Part shown: one piece after another, positions 45,214 through 54,273 of the stretch
Numbering within the stretch: the stretch's first letter is position 1
Layout: each line of letters begins with the position of its first letter
Assembly: GCA_035536775.1 (NCBI GenBank)
Contig: DATLNM010000019.1
Coordinates: 1-64,000, forward strand
DNA: 64,000 bases
Direction of reading: 5' to 3'
Origin: DATLNM01 sp035536775
GTDB lineage: Bacteria > Actinomycetota > CADDZG01 > WHSQ01
Position numbers and translations under genes: made by a program
The notes under the pieces: model-generated
What the model was told of the DNA's origin: nothing
Databases searched by the model: none
The model's input: the letters and a program-made list of their open reading frames with translations, nothing else

Positions 45214-47897
45214 CTGTGACTCCTTCTACCGGGCCCGCTTCGTCCTGTCCAGGCCAACGCAGATGCCGTCCGGACGCGGCTCGTGGCTAGGGCGCTCGCG
45301 GCGACCGTCATGAGCGCTGCAGCCAACAAGAACATCTTGAATCCCTCATCGGCCCGCGCTGCCTCGCGCTGCGCGCTCATCGCGTATTGGGTCTCGACCT
45401 GCCTCTCGAACTCTCGAGATGCGTTCACGAACGCGAGCTGCGGTTGCTGCTGCTCCTGTTGAGCCAAAGCTGCCTGCGCCTGTGCTTGGCTCTGCGCTTG
45501 GGGTTGGGCCTGGGGCGCGGGTACTTCGGGTGGGGCTTGGACCGGCGGTTGTGGGATGGCCTGCACGATGATCGGTGCGGCGATGATTGGTACCGGTGGG
45601 GGCGGGGGCGGAGGTGGCGGTTCTGGTGGAAGGGGAGCGATGTCCAGCAGTCCCTCGGCGTCGGACGGCCGGTAGCTGACGTTCCCGTAGAACTTCGCGA
45701 GCACTTCTTCGGTGATACCAGGGCGGCGCGCCGAATGATCGAGACAGGCCATCCCGCTGCGATCGGTGATCGCGGATCCGATGCGGTCGTCCCCGACGAA
45801 GAAGGTGATCGATGCTTGCGCGATCGGGTCGGAGGCAATCTCGGTCCCGCCTTCGCGTAAGGTCGCGCAGATATCGGACGGACGATCGACGACTCCCGTG
45901 ACGCGCTCGGGAGTCATATCGAGTCGGCTGTCTAGCGGGCAGTACCCGCCGGGTACCGCGTACGCGACCATCGTCTGGCTGCCCGCCTCCCGGATCCAGA
46001 TCGCCGGCCGCCCGAACGTGACGGTGTCGCACGCAAGTTGATCGTTCTCCCCGCCGGGCCCAGACGACTCTTGGAACCTCCGGTGCTCCATGACCGACAG
46101 CAGGTGGCAGTTCCGGTCGACGTAATACATCGTGCGGTCGTCCTCGAGCTGCAGGTACATGTTCCCGTGTCCGACGGCGATCCCCGAGGCGAACCCAGGG
46201 CTTGGCGACTCGGGGTGGCCTCGGTCGGGGTTGAGCGAGACGTTGGGGTCGGCGGGAAATCCCGAGACCTCACATGTGTTCATGATTTTTCCGGTGCGGT
46301 CGATCTCGTAGACCTCGTAGCCGTGATGCTGATAGCCGCGGAACACACCGAGATCCGGGTCCCAGGAGATGCTCGCGTCGCCGGGAAGCGGATGCTCGAA
46401 CTCCTGCGTCACGGAATGGGTCTCGAGGTCGATGCGGTAGACGTAGGTCGGTCGGTTGAAGGCGAAACCGCCACCGATGACGCTCCACAAAGAGTGAGTG
46501 CTCTGGTCGTATGTGATGAAGTTCAGCTGGAATTCGGGAGGGACGACGATGTTGCCGAGGCCGACCCCGTCCGGCGACATCATGTGGATGAAGTTCGGGT
46601 TCTGGCGTTCGGTGTAATAGAGCCTCTCGCCGTCGAACGCGACCGAACCCGATGAGCCGGAACGGGGCGGGGGCAGCGGGATCTCTGCGAGGATCGCCAT
46701 GTCGAGCCGCGGCCGCCGCCCTGCGAGCAACCCGCCCCCGGCGCCGTCCGAGAAGTAGTCGTCGCCCAGCACGTCTCGTCCGTCGTTCCGGTAGAGATAA
46801 TGCCCGGCCGCGCCGCATCCCTCGACGGAAAGGATGAAGTAGGCGGTGAGCTCGTCGTTGCGCGTTAGGTCAACGACGTCGCAGCCGGAGATGTCCGACA
46901 AACCTCTTGTCTCCTCCTCGAATGTCGCGCCCTGGTCGATCGATCGGTGGGGGACGCCGTCGATGATCGCCAGGATCACCTGCGGCAAGAACGGTTCGTG
47001 AGCGACCGCGGCGACATCCCGGCCGTCGGCTTCCACCGAGAAGGTCGCTCCTTGATCGACGCTGCGCTGGATGCCCGTGGGGGTTGCCACATCGACCCGC
47101 GCCGCGCCTTGCAATGCAGCCGTGTCGAGATCGCGTACATCCTCCTGATTCACGCGCGTGAACGTCGTCCCGCCATCGGTAGACATCCACAGGCCGCCGA
47201 GCGCGCCCGGACGCAGCGATGGATCGCTGTTGGCCCAGATGATGTTGATGTTGACCGGATCGATGGCGATCTTCGTGGCAGCGATGGCCGCGCTCCCCGG
47301 AAGGGGCGTCCAGGTCGCCCCGAAATCGGTGCTCTTGAAGAGCCCGCCGGGGAATGGGCCCGTTCCCGCACCCGAGTCCGAAAGTCCCGCGGCCGCGTAG
47401 ACGGTCTGAGGGTCGGTGGGGGCCGGCGTGAGGGCCGTGACCGTGAATCCGCGGAAGCGCTCGACCTCCTCGAATGTCGTACCGAAGTCTCGGGTCACGA
47501 GCAAGCCGCTCGCGGCGTTGCCGGCGTCCGCACCGGGGGTCAGGGGCGGCGCCGTCAGTACGAACGCCGTGCCGACGGGGGCCTCTTCGGTAACGACACC
47601 TTGGACGGTCGCTCCGCCCGGTGTCTCGATCGCGAGGTCCCAGTGGGCCCCCGCATCGTCGGTCAGGAGGACGTCACCTTCCTTGGTCGCGCCGATGAAG
47701 GAGCACGGACGCTGGGGGAAGCTGGTCAGGAAGTCGAGGTCACCGGAGCTGACGGTGCTCCAGCGGTTCAGCGGAAGGTCGAGGTCGCCGCATGGCACGG
47801 GTGGTCGGGCCCGCTGCCCCGACGCCGGCAGGGCGACCGCGATGACGGCCGACGCCGCGACGACCACGGCCATCCATCGCCGCCTCCTCGACCTCAT
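45210..47897 (-). CDS. Large surface protein: Asp-box beta-propeller, Pro/Gln-rich stalk, C-terminal membrane helix
   Basis: After a basic start and a signal sequence (core MAVVVAASAVIAVALPASG), residues up to about 320 hold at least six BNR/Asp-box motifs of the S-x-D-x-G-x-T/H-W/F type (for example STDFGATW, STDGGTTF, SIDQGATF), as in sortilin and sialidase propellers. A second propeller-like region follows to about 640, then an Ig-like segment, a Pro-rich run, a Gln/Ala-rich coiled-coil-like stalk, and one transmembrane helix with a basic tail. I prefer ATG 47897 because AGAGGCAGG precedes it; GTG 47912 is the alternative. Probably a surface-anchored binding or processing platform; no enzymatic residues could be confirmed. 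Confidence 0.75.
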   Translation of the reverse strand: MRSRRRRWMAVVVAASAVIAVALPASGQRARPPVPCGDLDLPLNRWSTVSSGDLDFLTSFPQRPCSFIGATKEGDVLLTDDAGAHWDLAIETPGGATVQGVVTEEAPVGTAFVLTAPPLTPGADAGNAASGLLVTRDFGTTFEEVERFRGFTVTALTPAPTDPQTVYAAAGLSDSGAGTGPFPGGLFKSTDFGATWTPLPGSAAIAATKIAIDPVNINIIWANSDPSLRPGALGGLWMSTDGGTTFTRVNQEDVRDLDTAALQGAARVDVATPTGIQRSVDQGATFSVEADGRDVAAVAHEPFLPQVILAIIDGVPHRSIDQGATFEEETRGLSDISGCDVVDLTRNDELTAYFILSVEGCGAAGHYLYRNDGRDVLGDDYFSDGAGGGLLAGRRPRLDMAILAEIPLPPPRSGSSGSVAFDGERLYYTERQNPNFIHMMSPDGVGLGNIVVPPEFQLNFITYDQSTHSLWSVIGGGFAFNRPTYVYRIDLETHSVTQEFEHPLPGDASISWDPDLGVFRGYQHHGYEVYEIDRTGKIMNTCEVSGFPADPNVSLNPDRGHPESPSPGFASGIAVGHGNMYLQLEDDRTMYYVDRNCHLLSVMEHRRFQESSGPGGENDQLACDTVTFGRPAIWIREAGSQTMVAYAVPGGYCPLDSRLDMTPERVTGVVDRPSDICATLREGGTEIASDPIAQASITFFVGDDRIGSAITDRSGMACLDHSARRPGITEEVLAKFYGNVSYRPSDAEGLLDIAPLPPEPPPPPPPPPVPIIAAPIIVQAIPQPPVQAPPEVPAPQAQPQAQSQAQAQAALAQQEQQQPQLAFVNASREFERQVETQYAMSAQREAARADEGFKMFLLAAALMTVAASALATSRVRTASALAWTGRSGPGRRSHR

Positions 47898-48061
47898 CCT
47901 GCCTCTAGACACGACCGAAGATCACCTCAGTAACGGTGGGTGGAAAAAGTCCGGCCGACCGACGGACGGCTTTGTGTAGGTATGGCAGCGGGGGCATTTC
48001 TCCTGGTCGGTCCTCGGACGGGTGATTGCCGGGTCGCCGCGCGGCCCCGTGATAGCGTCAG

Positions 48062-48088
48062 AAGGCGCCCGGGCGAGGGGCGCCTTTT
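48062..48088 (+). terminator. Intrinsic terminator or attenuator upstream of the DUF3048 pair
   Basis: AAGGCGCCC (48062-48070) and GGGCGCCTT (48078-48086) form a perfect 9-bp stem around a 7-base loop, followed by TTTT. It reads as a rho-independent terminator only on the plus strand. There is no plus-strand gene upstream, so it may end a short leader or small RNA and attenuate the genes that start at 48155. Confidence 0.6.
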
Positions 48089-48154
48089 CGCGTGGGGGGC
48101 CTGAGTGCACTCCAGGTCGGCCTACTCCATCCAGGCAAGAGGAGGTTCACGCGC

Positions 48155-49195
48155 GTGTCCAAGCGAGCCAAGAAGATTGCCCTGACCACGGGCGGAGCGG
48201 TCATCGTCGCGGGCGCATGGTTGGGCGTCACGAACAGGGCTGCCATCAGTGATATCCCCGGGCTTGGGGGGCTAATCTCCGAGCCCACGACATGCCCGCT
48301 CAGTGGCGTGGAGCCGCGCCGGGAGTCGGCGCTGACCAGGCCCGCCGTCGCGGTCAAGGTCGAGAACGCAACGGTCGCCTACCCACTGTCGGGGCTCGAG
48401 GACGCCGAGATCGTCTACGAGGAGCTCATCGAGGGCGGGGTGACTCGCTTCATGGCGATCTATCACTGCTCTGATCCCAAGAAGGCCGGCCCCGTCCGGA
48501 GCGCCCGGATGGTCGACCCTGCGATCATGATGCCCGTCACCAAGATCCTCGCCTTCTCCGGCGCGAACGAGGGGGTCCTGCAGGGCCTCGCCGACGCCGG
48601 GGTGGTCGCTCTCGAGGAGAACGTCGCCGGCGCCGGCCTGGTCCGGATCCCGCGGGAGGGACTGAGCCTCGAGCACACGCTCTATGCCGACACGGTCAAG
48701 CTGCGCAAGCTCGGGCGCAAGGACTTCGCGGACCCTCCTCCCGAGAACTTCGAATTCGGTGAGCTCGACGAGCAAGGCAAGAAGGCACGCTCCATCACCA
48801 TCGAGTTCAGCTCCGCTGCGATCATCAACTACACCTGGTCCGAGCGGGGGTGGCTCCGCTCGCACGACGGGGTGCCGTTCATGTCGGATACCGGCGAGCA
48901 GATCGCCGTGGACAACGTGCTCATCGAGGAGCACGAGGTCGGTTTCTCGGACTTCGTCGACGTCGTTGGCACCCCTTCGCCGGAGATCGTCGACGTCTCG
49001 GGGTCCGGGAGAGCGGTACTGTTCCGAGACGGCCGCGCCATCAAAGGCCGTTGGGTTCGAGAATCCGCCACTTCCCCGGTGGCCTTCGAGACCAAGTCCG
49101 GAAAAGAGATGGTGTTCGCTCCCGGCTCGACATGGATCGAGCTAGTGCCGAGCGACGCCGGCGAGCTGAAGGGATCTTTCTCATTTGAAGCTTGA
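48155..49195 (+). CDS. DUF3048 domain-containing protein (YerB-like), membrane-anchored
   Basis: A 346-residue protein with an N-terminal hydrophobic helix (about 8-28) that acts as a signal anchor, then an N-terminal DUF3048 domain (RPAVAVKVEN, EEVYEE-like, GGVTRFMAIYH, GPVRSAR) and a C-terminal DUF3048 domain (LFRDGRAIKGRWVR, FAPGSTWIELVP). The family is secreted and common in sporulating and soil bacteria; its biochemical role is unknown. GTG 48155 is preceded by AAGAGGAGG with a 9-base spacer. It overlaps its paralogue downstream by 11 bases. Confidence 0.85.
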   Translation: MSKRAKKIALTTGGAVIVAGAWLGVTNRAAISDIPGLGGLISEPTTCPLSGVEPRRESALTRPAVAVKVENATVAYPLSGLEDAEIVYEELIEGGVTRFMAIYHCSDPKKAGPVRSARMVDPAIMMPVTKILAFSGANEGVLQGLADAGVVALEENVAGAGLVRIPREGLSLEHTLYADTVKLRKLGRKDFADPPPENFEFGELDEQGKKARSITIEFSSAAIINYTWSERGWLRSHDGVPFMSDTGEQIAVDNVLIEEHEVGFSDFVDVVGTPSPEIVDVSGSGRAVLFRDGRAIKGRWVRESATSPVAFETKSGKEMVFAPGSTWIELVPSDAGELKGSFSFEA

Positions 49196-50225
49196 ACGCT
49201 TGAAGGTCGCGACCGCGGCCATGTCTTGTTTCGTCATGTTTGCAGGAGCCGCGTGCAGTAACGATGCCAACCCGAACACCGGAGCACCCGAAGCATCACC
49301 CTCGCCGACACCGGCCGAGCCGGATCCCGTCTGTCCCTTGACGGGACTCGACATCCCGGGCTCGGTCGAGGTCGACCGCCCCGCGGTGGCGGTGAAGATC
49401 GAGAACTCACCCCAAGCTCGACCGCAGTCCGGCCTGGACACGGCGGACATCGTCTTCGAGGAGGTTGTCGAGGGCGGCATCACGCGCTTCATGGCGATCT
49501 ACCACTGCGGCGACTCCGAGAAGGTGGGTCCTGTGCGCAGCGCGCGCTTCGACGATCCGAAGATCGCCAAGCCCTTTACCGATGTGATCGCGTTCTCGGG
49601 CTCCAACGACATCGTGGAGAAGGAGCTCGACAAGCAGAAGATCATCTCGATCGACGAGGACACTCCCGGCGCGCCGCTGTTCCGTGACCCCCCCGGTGTG
49701 CTCGAGGTCCACAACCTCTTCGGGGACACGTTGAAGATCCGGGACATCGCCGAGGGCGAGAAAGCCTCGCCGCCCACCCCGCTCCTGGACTTCGGCGACG
49801 AACCCGTCGGCGGCAAGCCGGCGAAGAAGGTGACACTCAACTTCACCTCTTCCATCGCGATCGAATACAAGTGGAAGGGCGGGGCGTGGAAGCGCTTCGA
49901 GGAGGGCGCTCCCTTCATGGTCGATTCGGGTGAGCAGATCTCTGTGCCGAACGTGCTGGTCCAAGAGGTGCGCGTGGACAACTCGACGAGCATCTTCGAC
50001 GTCGCGGGGAACCCCTCTCCGGACATCGAGCTCGAAGGCAAGGGGCGGGCGTTCCTGTTCCGCGACGGCCAGGTCATCAAGGGTGCGTGGGAGACCGGCA
50101 AGGACGGGATCCCGAGCTTCAAGACCAAAGATGGCGACGAGTTCGTGTTCGCTCCGGGTCAGATCTGGATCGAGCTCGTTCCTTCCAAGAAGGGATCCGT
50201 CAAGGGCGCGTTCTCGTATAAGTAG
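49185..50225 (+). CDS. DUF3048 domain-containing lipoprotein (paralogue)
   Basis: Also 346 residues and colinear with the preceding gene through the same motifs (RPAVAVKIEN, GGITRFMAIYH, VGPVRSARF, LFRDGQVIKGAWE, FAPGQIWIELVP), so the two arose by tandem duplication. This copy has a lipoprotein signal: the lipobox AGAAC is followed by SND, then an Ala/Pro/Ser-rich linker. The TTG start overlaps the upstream gene by 11 bases and has a plausible AAGGGA site; an ATG at 49221 would give too short a signal peptide. The pair probably forms one membrane-held and one lipid-anchored partner. Confidence 0.85.
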   Translation: MKLERLKVATAAMSCFVMFAGAACSNDANPNTGAPEASPSPTPAEPDPVCPLTGLDIPGSVEVDRPAVAVKIENSPQARPQSGLDTADIVFEEVVEGGITRFMAIYHCGDSEKVGPVRSARFDDPKIAKPFTDVIAFSGSNDIVEKELDKQKIISIDEDTPGAPLFRDPPGVLEVHNLFGDTLKIRDIAEGEKASPPTPLLDFGDEPVGGKPAKKVTLNFTSSIAIEYKWKGGAWKRFEEGAPFMVDSGEQISVPNVLVQEVRVDNSTSIFDVAGNPSPDIELEGKGRAFLFRDGQVIKGAWETGKDGIPSFKTKDGDEFVFAPGQIWIELVPSKKGSVKGAFSYK

Positions 50226-50269
50226 CGGGCCTTATCCTTGACTCCGCCAGCAAGAGGAGGGGAGAGGCC

Positions 50270-51166
50270 ATGGGCGACGAGACGAGGGACACGGGCGGCC
50301 TGCGCGTCAAGCGCGGACTAGCCGAGATGCTCAAGGGCGGCGTCATCATGGACGTGACGAACGCCGAGCAGGCCCTGATCGCAGAAGAGGCGGGCGCGGT
50401 CGCAGTGATGGCCCTGGAACGTGTTCCCGCGGACATCCGACGCGAAGGTGGCGTCGTTCGCATGGCCGACCCCGAGAAGGTCACCGAGATCATGGAGGCC
50501 GTCTCGATCCCCGTCATGGCCAAGTGCAGGATCGGGCACTTCGTCGAGGCGCAGGTGCTCCAAGCGCTGGGCGTCGATTACATCGACGAGTCCGAAGTCC
50601 TGACGCCCGCCGACGAGGCACACCACGTCAACAAGTGGGACTTCACAGTGCCTTTCGTCTGCGGTGCTACCAACCTGGGTGAAGCCTTGCGGCGTATCGG
50701 TGAGGGCGCGGCGATGATCAGGTCAAAGGGGGAGGCCGGAACCGGCAACGTGGTCGAAGCCGTGCGCCACATGCGTGCCATCACCTCGGGCTTGCGCCGC
50801 CTGTCTGCTCTCGGGCCAGAGGAGCTCATGGCTGAGGCTAAGGAGTTGCGAGCGCCGTACGAGGTTCTGCGCGATGCAGCCGCCTCCGGATCGTTGCCAG
50901 TCGTGTTGTTCACCGCAGGAGGGATCGCGACGCCGGCCGACGCCGCACTGATGATGCAGCTAGGTGCGGATGGGGTCTTTGTCGGCTCGGGGATCTTCAA
51001 GTCCGGCGATCCGGCGTCCCGCGCTCGCGCGATCGTCGAGGCGACCACTTTCCATGGAGAGCCCGAGATGATCGCGAAGGTGTCGCGTGGCCTCGGTGAA
51101 GCGATGGTCGGCATCAACATCCCGGACATCCCCGAGCAGGAGAGGCTCGCCCAGCGCGGGTGGTGA
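50270..51166 (+). CDS. pdxS: Pyridoxal 5'-phosphate synthase lyase subunit PdxS
   Basis: Forms PLP from ribose 5-phosphate, glyceraldehyde 3-phosphate and ammonia, as a dodecamer with PdxT. The 298-residue barrel has the two catalytic lysines: K85 in MAKCRIGH and K153 in RSKGEAGTG, plus the phosphate-binding GGIATPADAALMM segment. A strong AGAGGAGGGG ribosome site precedes ATG. It starts the pdxS-pdxT-yebC operon. Confidence 0.98.
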   Translation: MGDETRDTGGLRVKRGLAEMLKGGVIMDVTNAEQALIAEEAGAVAVMALERVPADIRREGGVVRMADPEKVTEIMEAVSIPVMAKCRIGHFVEAQVLQALGVDYIDESEVLTPADEAHHVNKWDFTVPFVCGATNLGEALRRIGEGAAMIRSKGEAGTGNVVEAVRHMRAITSGLRRLSALGPEELMAEAKELRAPYEVLRDAAASGSLPVVLFTAGGIATPADAALMMQLGADGVFVGSGIFKSGDPASRARAIVEATTFHGEPEMIAKVSRGLGEAMVGINIPDIPEQERLAQRGW

Positions 51167-51173
51167 CGCTGCG

Positions 51174-51758
51174 ATGAGCAAGGTGGGCGTTCTCGCCTTC
51201 CAGGGTGACGTCCGCGAACACTCGGCCGCGCTCGAACGCCTCGGTGCGGCGCCCGTCTTGGTCAAGACTCGCGATGATCTGGCGTCCGTCGATGCATTGA
51301 TCATCCCCGGCGGGGAGTCCACGACGATAGGCAAGCTGCTCGATCGTTTCGACATGATCGACCCGATCGCGGACCGCGCCGCCTCGGGGTTCCCGATCTA
51401 CGGGACGTGCGCAGGTCTCATCCTGCTCGCGGCTAGCGTCACCGGGAAGCACGACGCTCCGCACAGGTTGGGACTGCTCGACATCGAGGTCGCGCGCAAC
51501 GGTTACGGCCGTCAGGTCGACTCGTTCGAGTCCGAGCTCGAAGTCAAGGGGCTCGCCTCGTCGTTCCGAGCCGTGTTCATCCGTGCCCCGATCATCGAGT
51601 CCGTCGGTGACGCGATAGAGGTCCTCGCCCGATGCGACGGCCGTCCCGTGCTCGTGCGATCGGCGAACCTGATGGCTTCGTCGTTCCATCCCGAGATGAC
51701 GGGCGACGATAGGGTTCACGAGATGTTCTTAGAGACGATCACGGGAGCGAACGCCTGA
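51174..51758 (+). CDS. pdxT: Pyridoxal 5'-phosphate synthase glutaminase subunit PdxT
   Basis: Releases ammonia from glutamine and channels it to PdxS. Class I amidotransferase features are all present: GGESTTI, the nucleophile Cys in YGTCAGLIL, and the His/Glu pair in SFHPEMT. The ATG at 51174 lies 7 bases after pdxS; earlier in-frame starts are inside pdxS. Its stop shares one base with the yebC ATG (TGATG). Confidence 0.97.
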   Translation: MSKVGVLAFQGDVREHSAALERLGAAPVLVKTRDDLASVDALIIPGGESTTIGKLLDRFDMIDPIADRAASGFPIYGTCAGLILLAASVTGKHDAPHRLGLLDIEVARNGYGRQVDSFESELEVKGLASSFRAVFIRAPIIESVGDAIEVLARCDGRPVLVRSANLMASSFHPEMTGDDRVHEMFLETITGANA

Positions 51759-52507
51759 TGTCGGGTCATTCGAAATGGGCCACGATCAAGCGCAAGAAGG
51801 GAGCCGCCGACTCCCAACGGGCCAAGGTCTGGGGCAAGCTTCTTCGCTTCGTCGAAGTCGCCGCACGCGAGGGGGGCGGAAACCCCGACGGCAACCCAAC
51901 GCTTGCCACCGCGATCCAGAAGGCAAAGGCCGCCCAATGCCCCAACGAGAACATCACGCGCGCTATCAAACGCGGTACGGGCGAGCTCCAAGGTGAGTCA
52001 TACGACGAGGTCTCGTACGAGGGCTACGGCCCCGGGGGCGTCGCGGTCCTCGTCCATTGCCTTACCAACAATCGCAACCGCGCCGCCCAGGACGTCCGCA
52101 GCGCATTCAACGGAGCCGGCGGGAAATTGGCAGAGCCCGGCGCCGTCGCCTGGATGTTCGAGGCCAAGGGCTTCATCACCCTGGCTCAAGGCTCGGGTGA
52201 AGAGGACGAGGTCTTCCTCGTCGCTGCGGACGCCGGCGCGGAAGACGTCACTTCGTCCGACGGCACGATCGAGGTCACTACACCGCCCGAAACACTCAAG
52301 CAGGTGCGCGATGCCCTCGAGGCCGCGGGGCTCGAGGTCGAGTCGGCCGAACTCACACAGCTCCCGAAAACCACCATCGCGATCGACGAAGCGGACGCTA
52401 AGAAGGTCCTGCGGCTGATCGAAGAGCTCGACGACCTCGACGATGTGCAGGACGTCGTCGCCAACTTCGACATCTCCGACGATGTCCTCGCCGCCCTCGC
52501 ATCCTGA
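51758..52507 (+). CDS. yebC: YebC/PmpR family DNA-binding or translation-associated protein
   Basis: The 249-residue protein shows the family's opening MSGHSKWATIKRKKGAAD and the motifs PNENITRAIKRGTGE and EGYGPGGVAVLVHCLTNNRNR. YebC-type proteins have been described both as transcriptional regulators and as factors that relieve ribosome stalling; the sequence alone does not decide. It is placed between pdxT and ruvC in many actinobacteria, as here. Its end is overlapped by the cyclase gene by 26 bases. Confidence 0.97.
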   Translation: MSGHSKWATIKRKKGAADSQRAKVWGKLLRFVEVAAREGGGNPDGNPTLATAIQKAKAAQCPNENITRAIKRGTGELQGESYDEVSYEGYGPGGVAVLVHCLTNNRNRAAQDVRSAFNGAGGKLAEPGAVAWMFEAKGFITLAQGSGEEDEVFLVAADAGAEDVTSSDGTIEVTTPPETLKQVRDALEAAGLEVESAELTQLPKTTIAIDEADAKKVLRLIEELDDLDDVQDVVANFDISDDVLAALAS

Positions 52508-53675
52508 GGACCCGCGGCTCGCCGTAATCGCGACGGAGATCGCGAAGACCCGTTGGGCCGTCGCGCTCTGTGACTCCGAGTGGAGATTGGTGTGGGTCTC
52601 GGACGAGCTCATGGCCCTTCTCCGCAACGACGATCCCGAGGAGTTGGGCTACGGCCGGCACATGTACGAGAACTACATGGCGGAGCAGTGGCGGAACACG
52701 ATCACAGACGAGAGCCAGATACAGACCGTGTTGATCAACACCCCGTACATCATGCACGACACCCCTGGGGGGCGCGAGGGGATCACGACGGCTATCGGCG
52801 ACCAGTACGCGCCGCTCGTGGAGCAGATAGAGAGCAAGGTGCCGCCGCCCGTGTGGGCTGCGCAATTCGACTTCCTCTACGGCGACCTGCCGCCGCTCAA
52901 GGTCAACTTCGTGCATGCGCGGATGCACGATCCGACCACTGGAGAGTTCATCGGCACTCTGGTGATCTACGGCTCCGCGCTGCCGGCGCGCGTGCTGTCT
53001 CTCGTAGGCAGGGGCGACGAGGGCATGTTCGAGCGGATGACGAGACTCTTCAATCCCGGACGTCGTCCGGCCGCCATCCTCTTCGCAGACCTCCAGGCAT
53101 CGGCGGCGTTGTCGCGTCGGCTTCCAAGCGCGACCTACTTCAAGTTGATCCGTGCGTTGACGACCGAGATCGACAATGTCGTCGTCGCGCATAGGGGCAT
53201 CGTTGGGAAGCACGCCGGCGATGGTGTGACCGCCTTCTTCTTGCGTGACGAGCTCGGCTCGGCGTCGGCTGCGGCGCGCTCCGCCATCGAGGCAGCACGT
53301 GACATCGGGCTCGCTGCACAGAGCGCGGCCAAGGACGTGGGCGAGCAGACCGGCCTGATACAGCCCGAGGAGTGCCTGGTCAACGTGGGGATCCACTGGG
53401 GCGGAACCCTCTACATGGGGCAGCTCGTTACGGGCGGGCGCCTCGAGGTCACCGCTTTGGGCGACGAGGTCAATGAATGCGCCCGCATCCAGCAGTCGGC
53501 GCGCGACGGCGCCGCCCTCGCCTCGAAATCCCTCATCGAGCACCTCGACGACGCTGATGCCTCAGCTCTCGGCATAGCCGAGGATGTCCTCGTCTATCGC
53601 ACGGTCTCCGAGCTGCCGGGCGTCACCGAGAAGGCCGCCCGGGACGCCGGCGGTATCCCCGTCGTGCCCGTCTGA
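52482..53675 (+). CDS. Class III adenylate/guanylate cyclase with an N-terminal PAS-like domain
   Basis: The first 180 residues resemble a PAS-type sensor (AVALCDSEWRLVWVSDELMALL). The cyclase homology domain follows: metal Asp D203 in FADLQ and D247 in HAGDG, preceded by Lys in GKHAGDG, and the VNECARIQ segment with the Asn and Arg that bind the nucleotide. The Asp in ALGDEVN and the Lys fit an ATP rather than GTP preference. So it is probably a soluble, active adenylate cyclase. No membrane helix is present. The ATG overlaps the yebC end by 26 bases and lacks a clear ribosome site. The gene is an addition to the usual yebC-ruvC order. Confidence 0.87.
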   Translation: MSSPPSHPEDPRLAVIATEIAKTRWAVALCDSEWRLVWVSDELMALLRNDDPEELGYGRHMYENYMAEQWRNTITDESQIQTVLINTPYIMHDTPGGREGITTAIGDQYAPLVEQIESKVPPPVWAAQFDFLYGDLPPLKVNFVHARMHDPTTGEFIGTLVIYGSALPARVLSLVGRGDEGMFERMTRLFNPGRRPAAILFADLQASAALSRRLPSATYFKLIRALTTEIDNVVVAHRGIVGKHAGDGVTAFFLRDELGSASAAARSAIEAARDIGLAAQSAAKDVGEQTGLIQPEECLVNVGIHWGGTLYMGQLVTGGRLEVTALGDEVNECARIQQSARDGAALASKSLIEHLDDADASALGIAEDVLVYRTVSELPGVTEKAARDAGGIPVVPV

Positions 53676-53711
53676 AAGACGGCTTCCCGTCGCATCCCTC
53701 GCGTAAGCTGG

Positions 53712-53725
53712 CGAACACGCGTTCG
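53712..53725 (+). promoter_or_regulatory. Perfect SOS (LexA) box upstream of ruvC
   Basis: CGAAC-ACGC-GTTCG matches the CGAAC-N4-GTTCG operator of Gram-positive LexA exactly, ending 29 bases before the ruvC ATG. It should place ruvC, ruvA and ruvB under LexA repression and DNA-damage induction. Confidence 0.85.
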
Positions 53726-53754
53726 ATAGCGGTGGTTCGGAGAGGGAGACACGG

Positions 53755-54273
53755 ATGCTGGTGATGGGGGTGGACCCGGGCCTGACCAGGACCGGGTACG
53801 CGATCGTGACGCGGGCCGACGGCCGTTTCCGAGCGCTCGGGTTCGGCGTCCTAGGGACCCCGGCCACGGCACCCGTCGCCGAGCGACTGGCCCTTCTGAG
53901 ATCGTCGTTCCTCGAGCAGATCGCGCGCTTCGCGCCGGACGAGATCGCGATCGAGCGTCTGTTCTTCAACTCGAACGTCCGCACGGCGATGTCTGTGGGG
54001 CAGGCGTCGGGGGTCTTGCTGGCGAGCGCGGCCGAATCAAGGCTCCCGGTTGCGCACTACACGCCCCCCGAAGTCAAGATGTCGGTGGCGGGATCCGGGA
54101 CCGCCGACAAGTCCGCCGTAGCTTCCATGGTCATGTCTCTGCTGGGTCTCGACGCCCCACCGCGCCCGGCCGACGCGGCCGATGCGTGCGCACTTGCGAT
54201 CTGTCACCTCAATCGGGGCGGGCTATCGCGGGCGGTGGCGCGAGCGCAGGCCCGATCGGGGCGCGCGTCGTGA
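53755..54273 (+). CDS. ruvC: Crossover junction endodeoxyribonuclease RuvC
   Basis: Resolves Holliday junctions with RuvAB. The 172-residue protein has the RNase H-like acidic quartet: D7 in GVDPGLTRTGYA, a Glu in IAIERLFF, and two Asp residues in the PADAADACALAICH segment. A purine-rich GGAGAGGGAGAC precedes ATG, and a perfect SOS box lies just upstream. The stop overlaps ruvA as GTGA. Confidence 0.97.
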   Translation: MLVMGVDPGLTRTGYAIVTRADGRFRALGFGVLGTPATAPVAERLALLRSSFLEQIARFAPDEIAIERLFFNSNVRTAMSVGQASGVLLASAAESRLPVAHYTPPEVKMSVAGSGTADKSAVASMVMSLLGLDAPPRPADAADACALAICHLNRGGLSRAVARAQARSGRAS

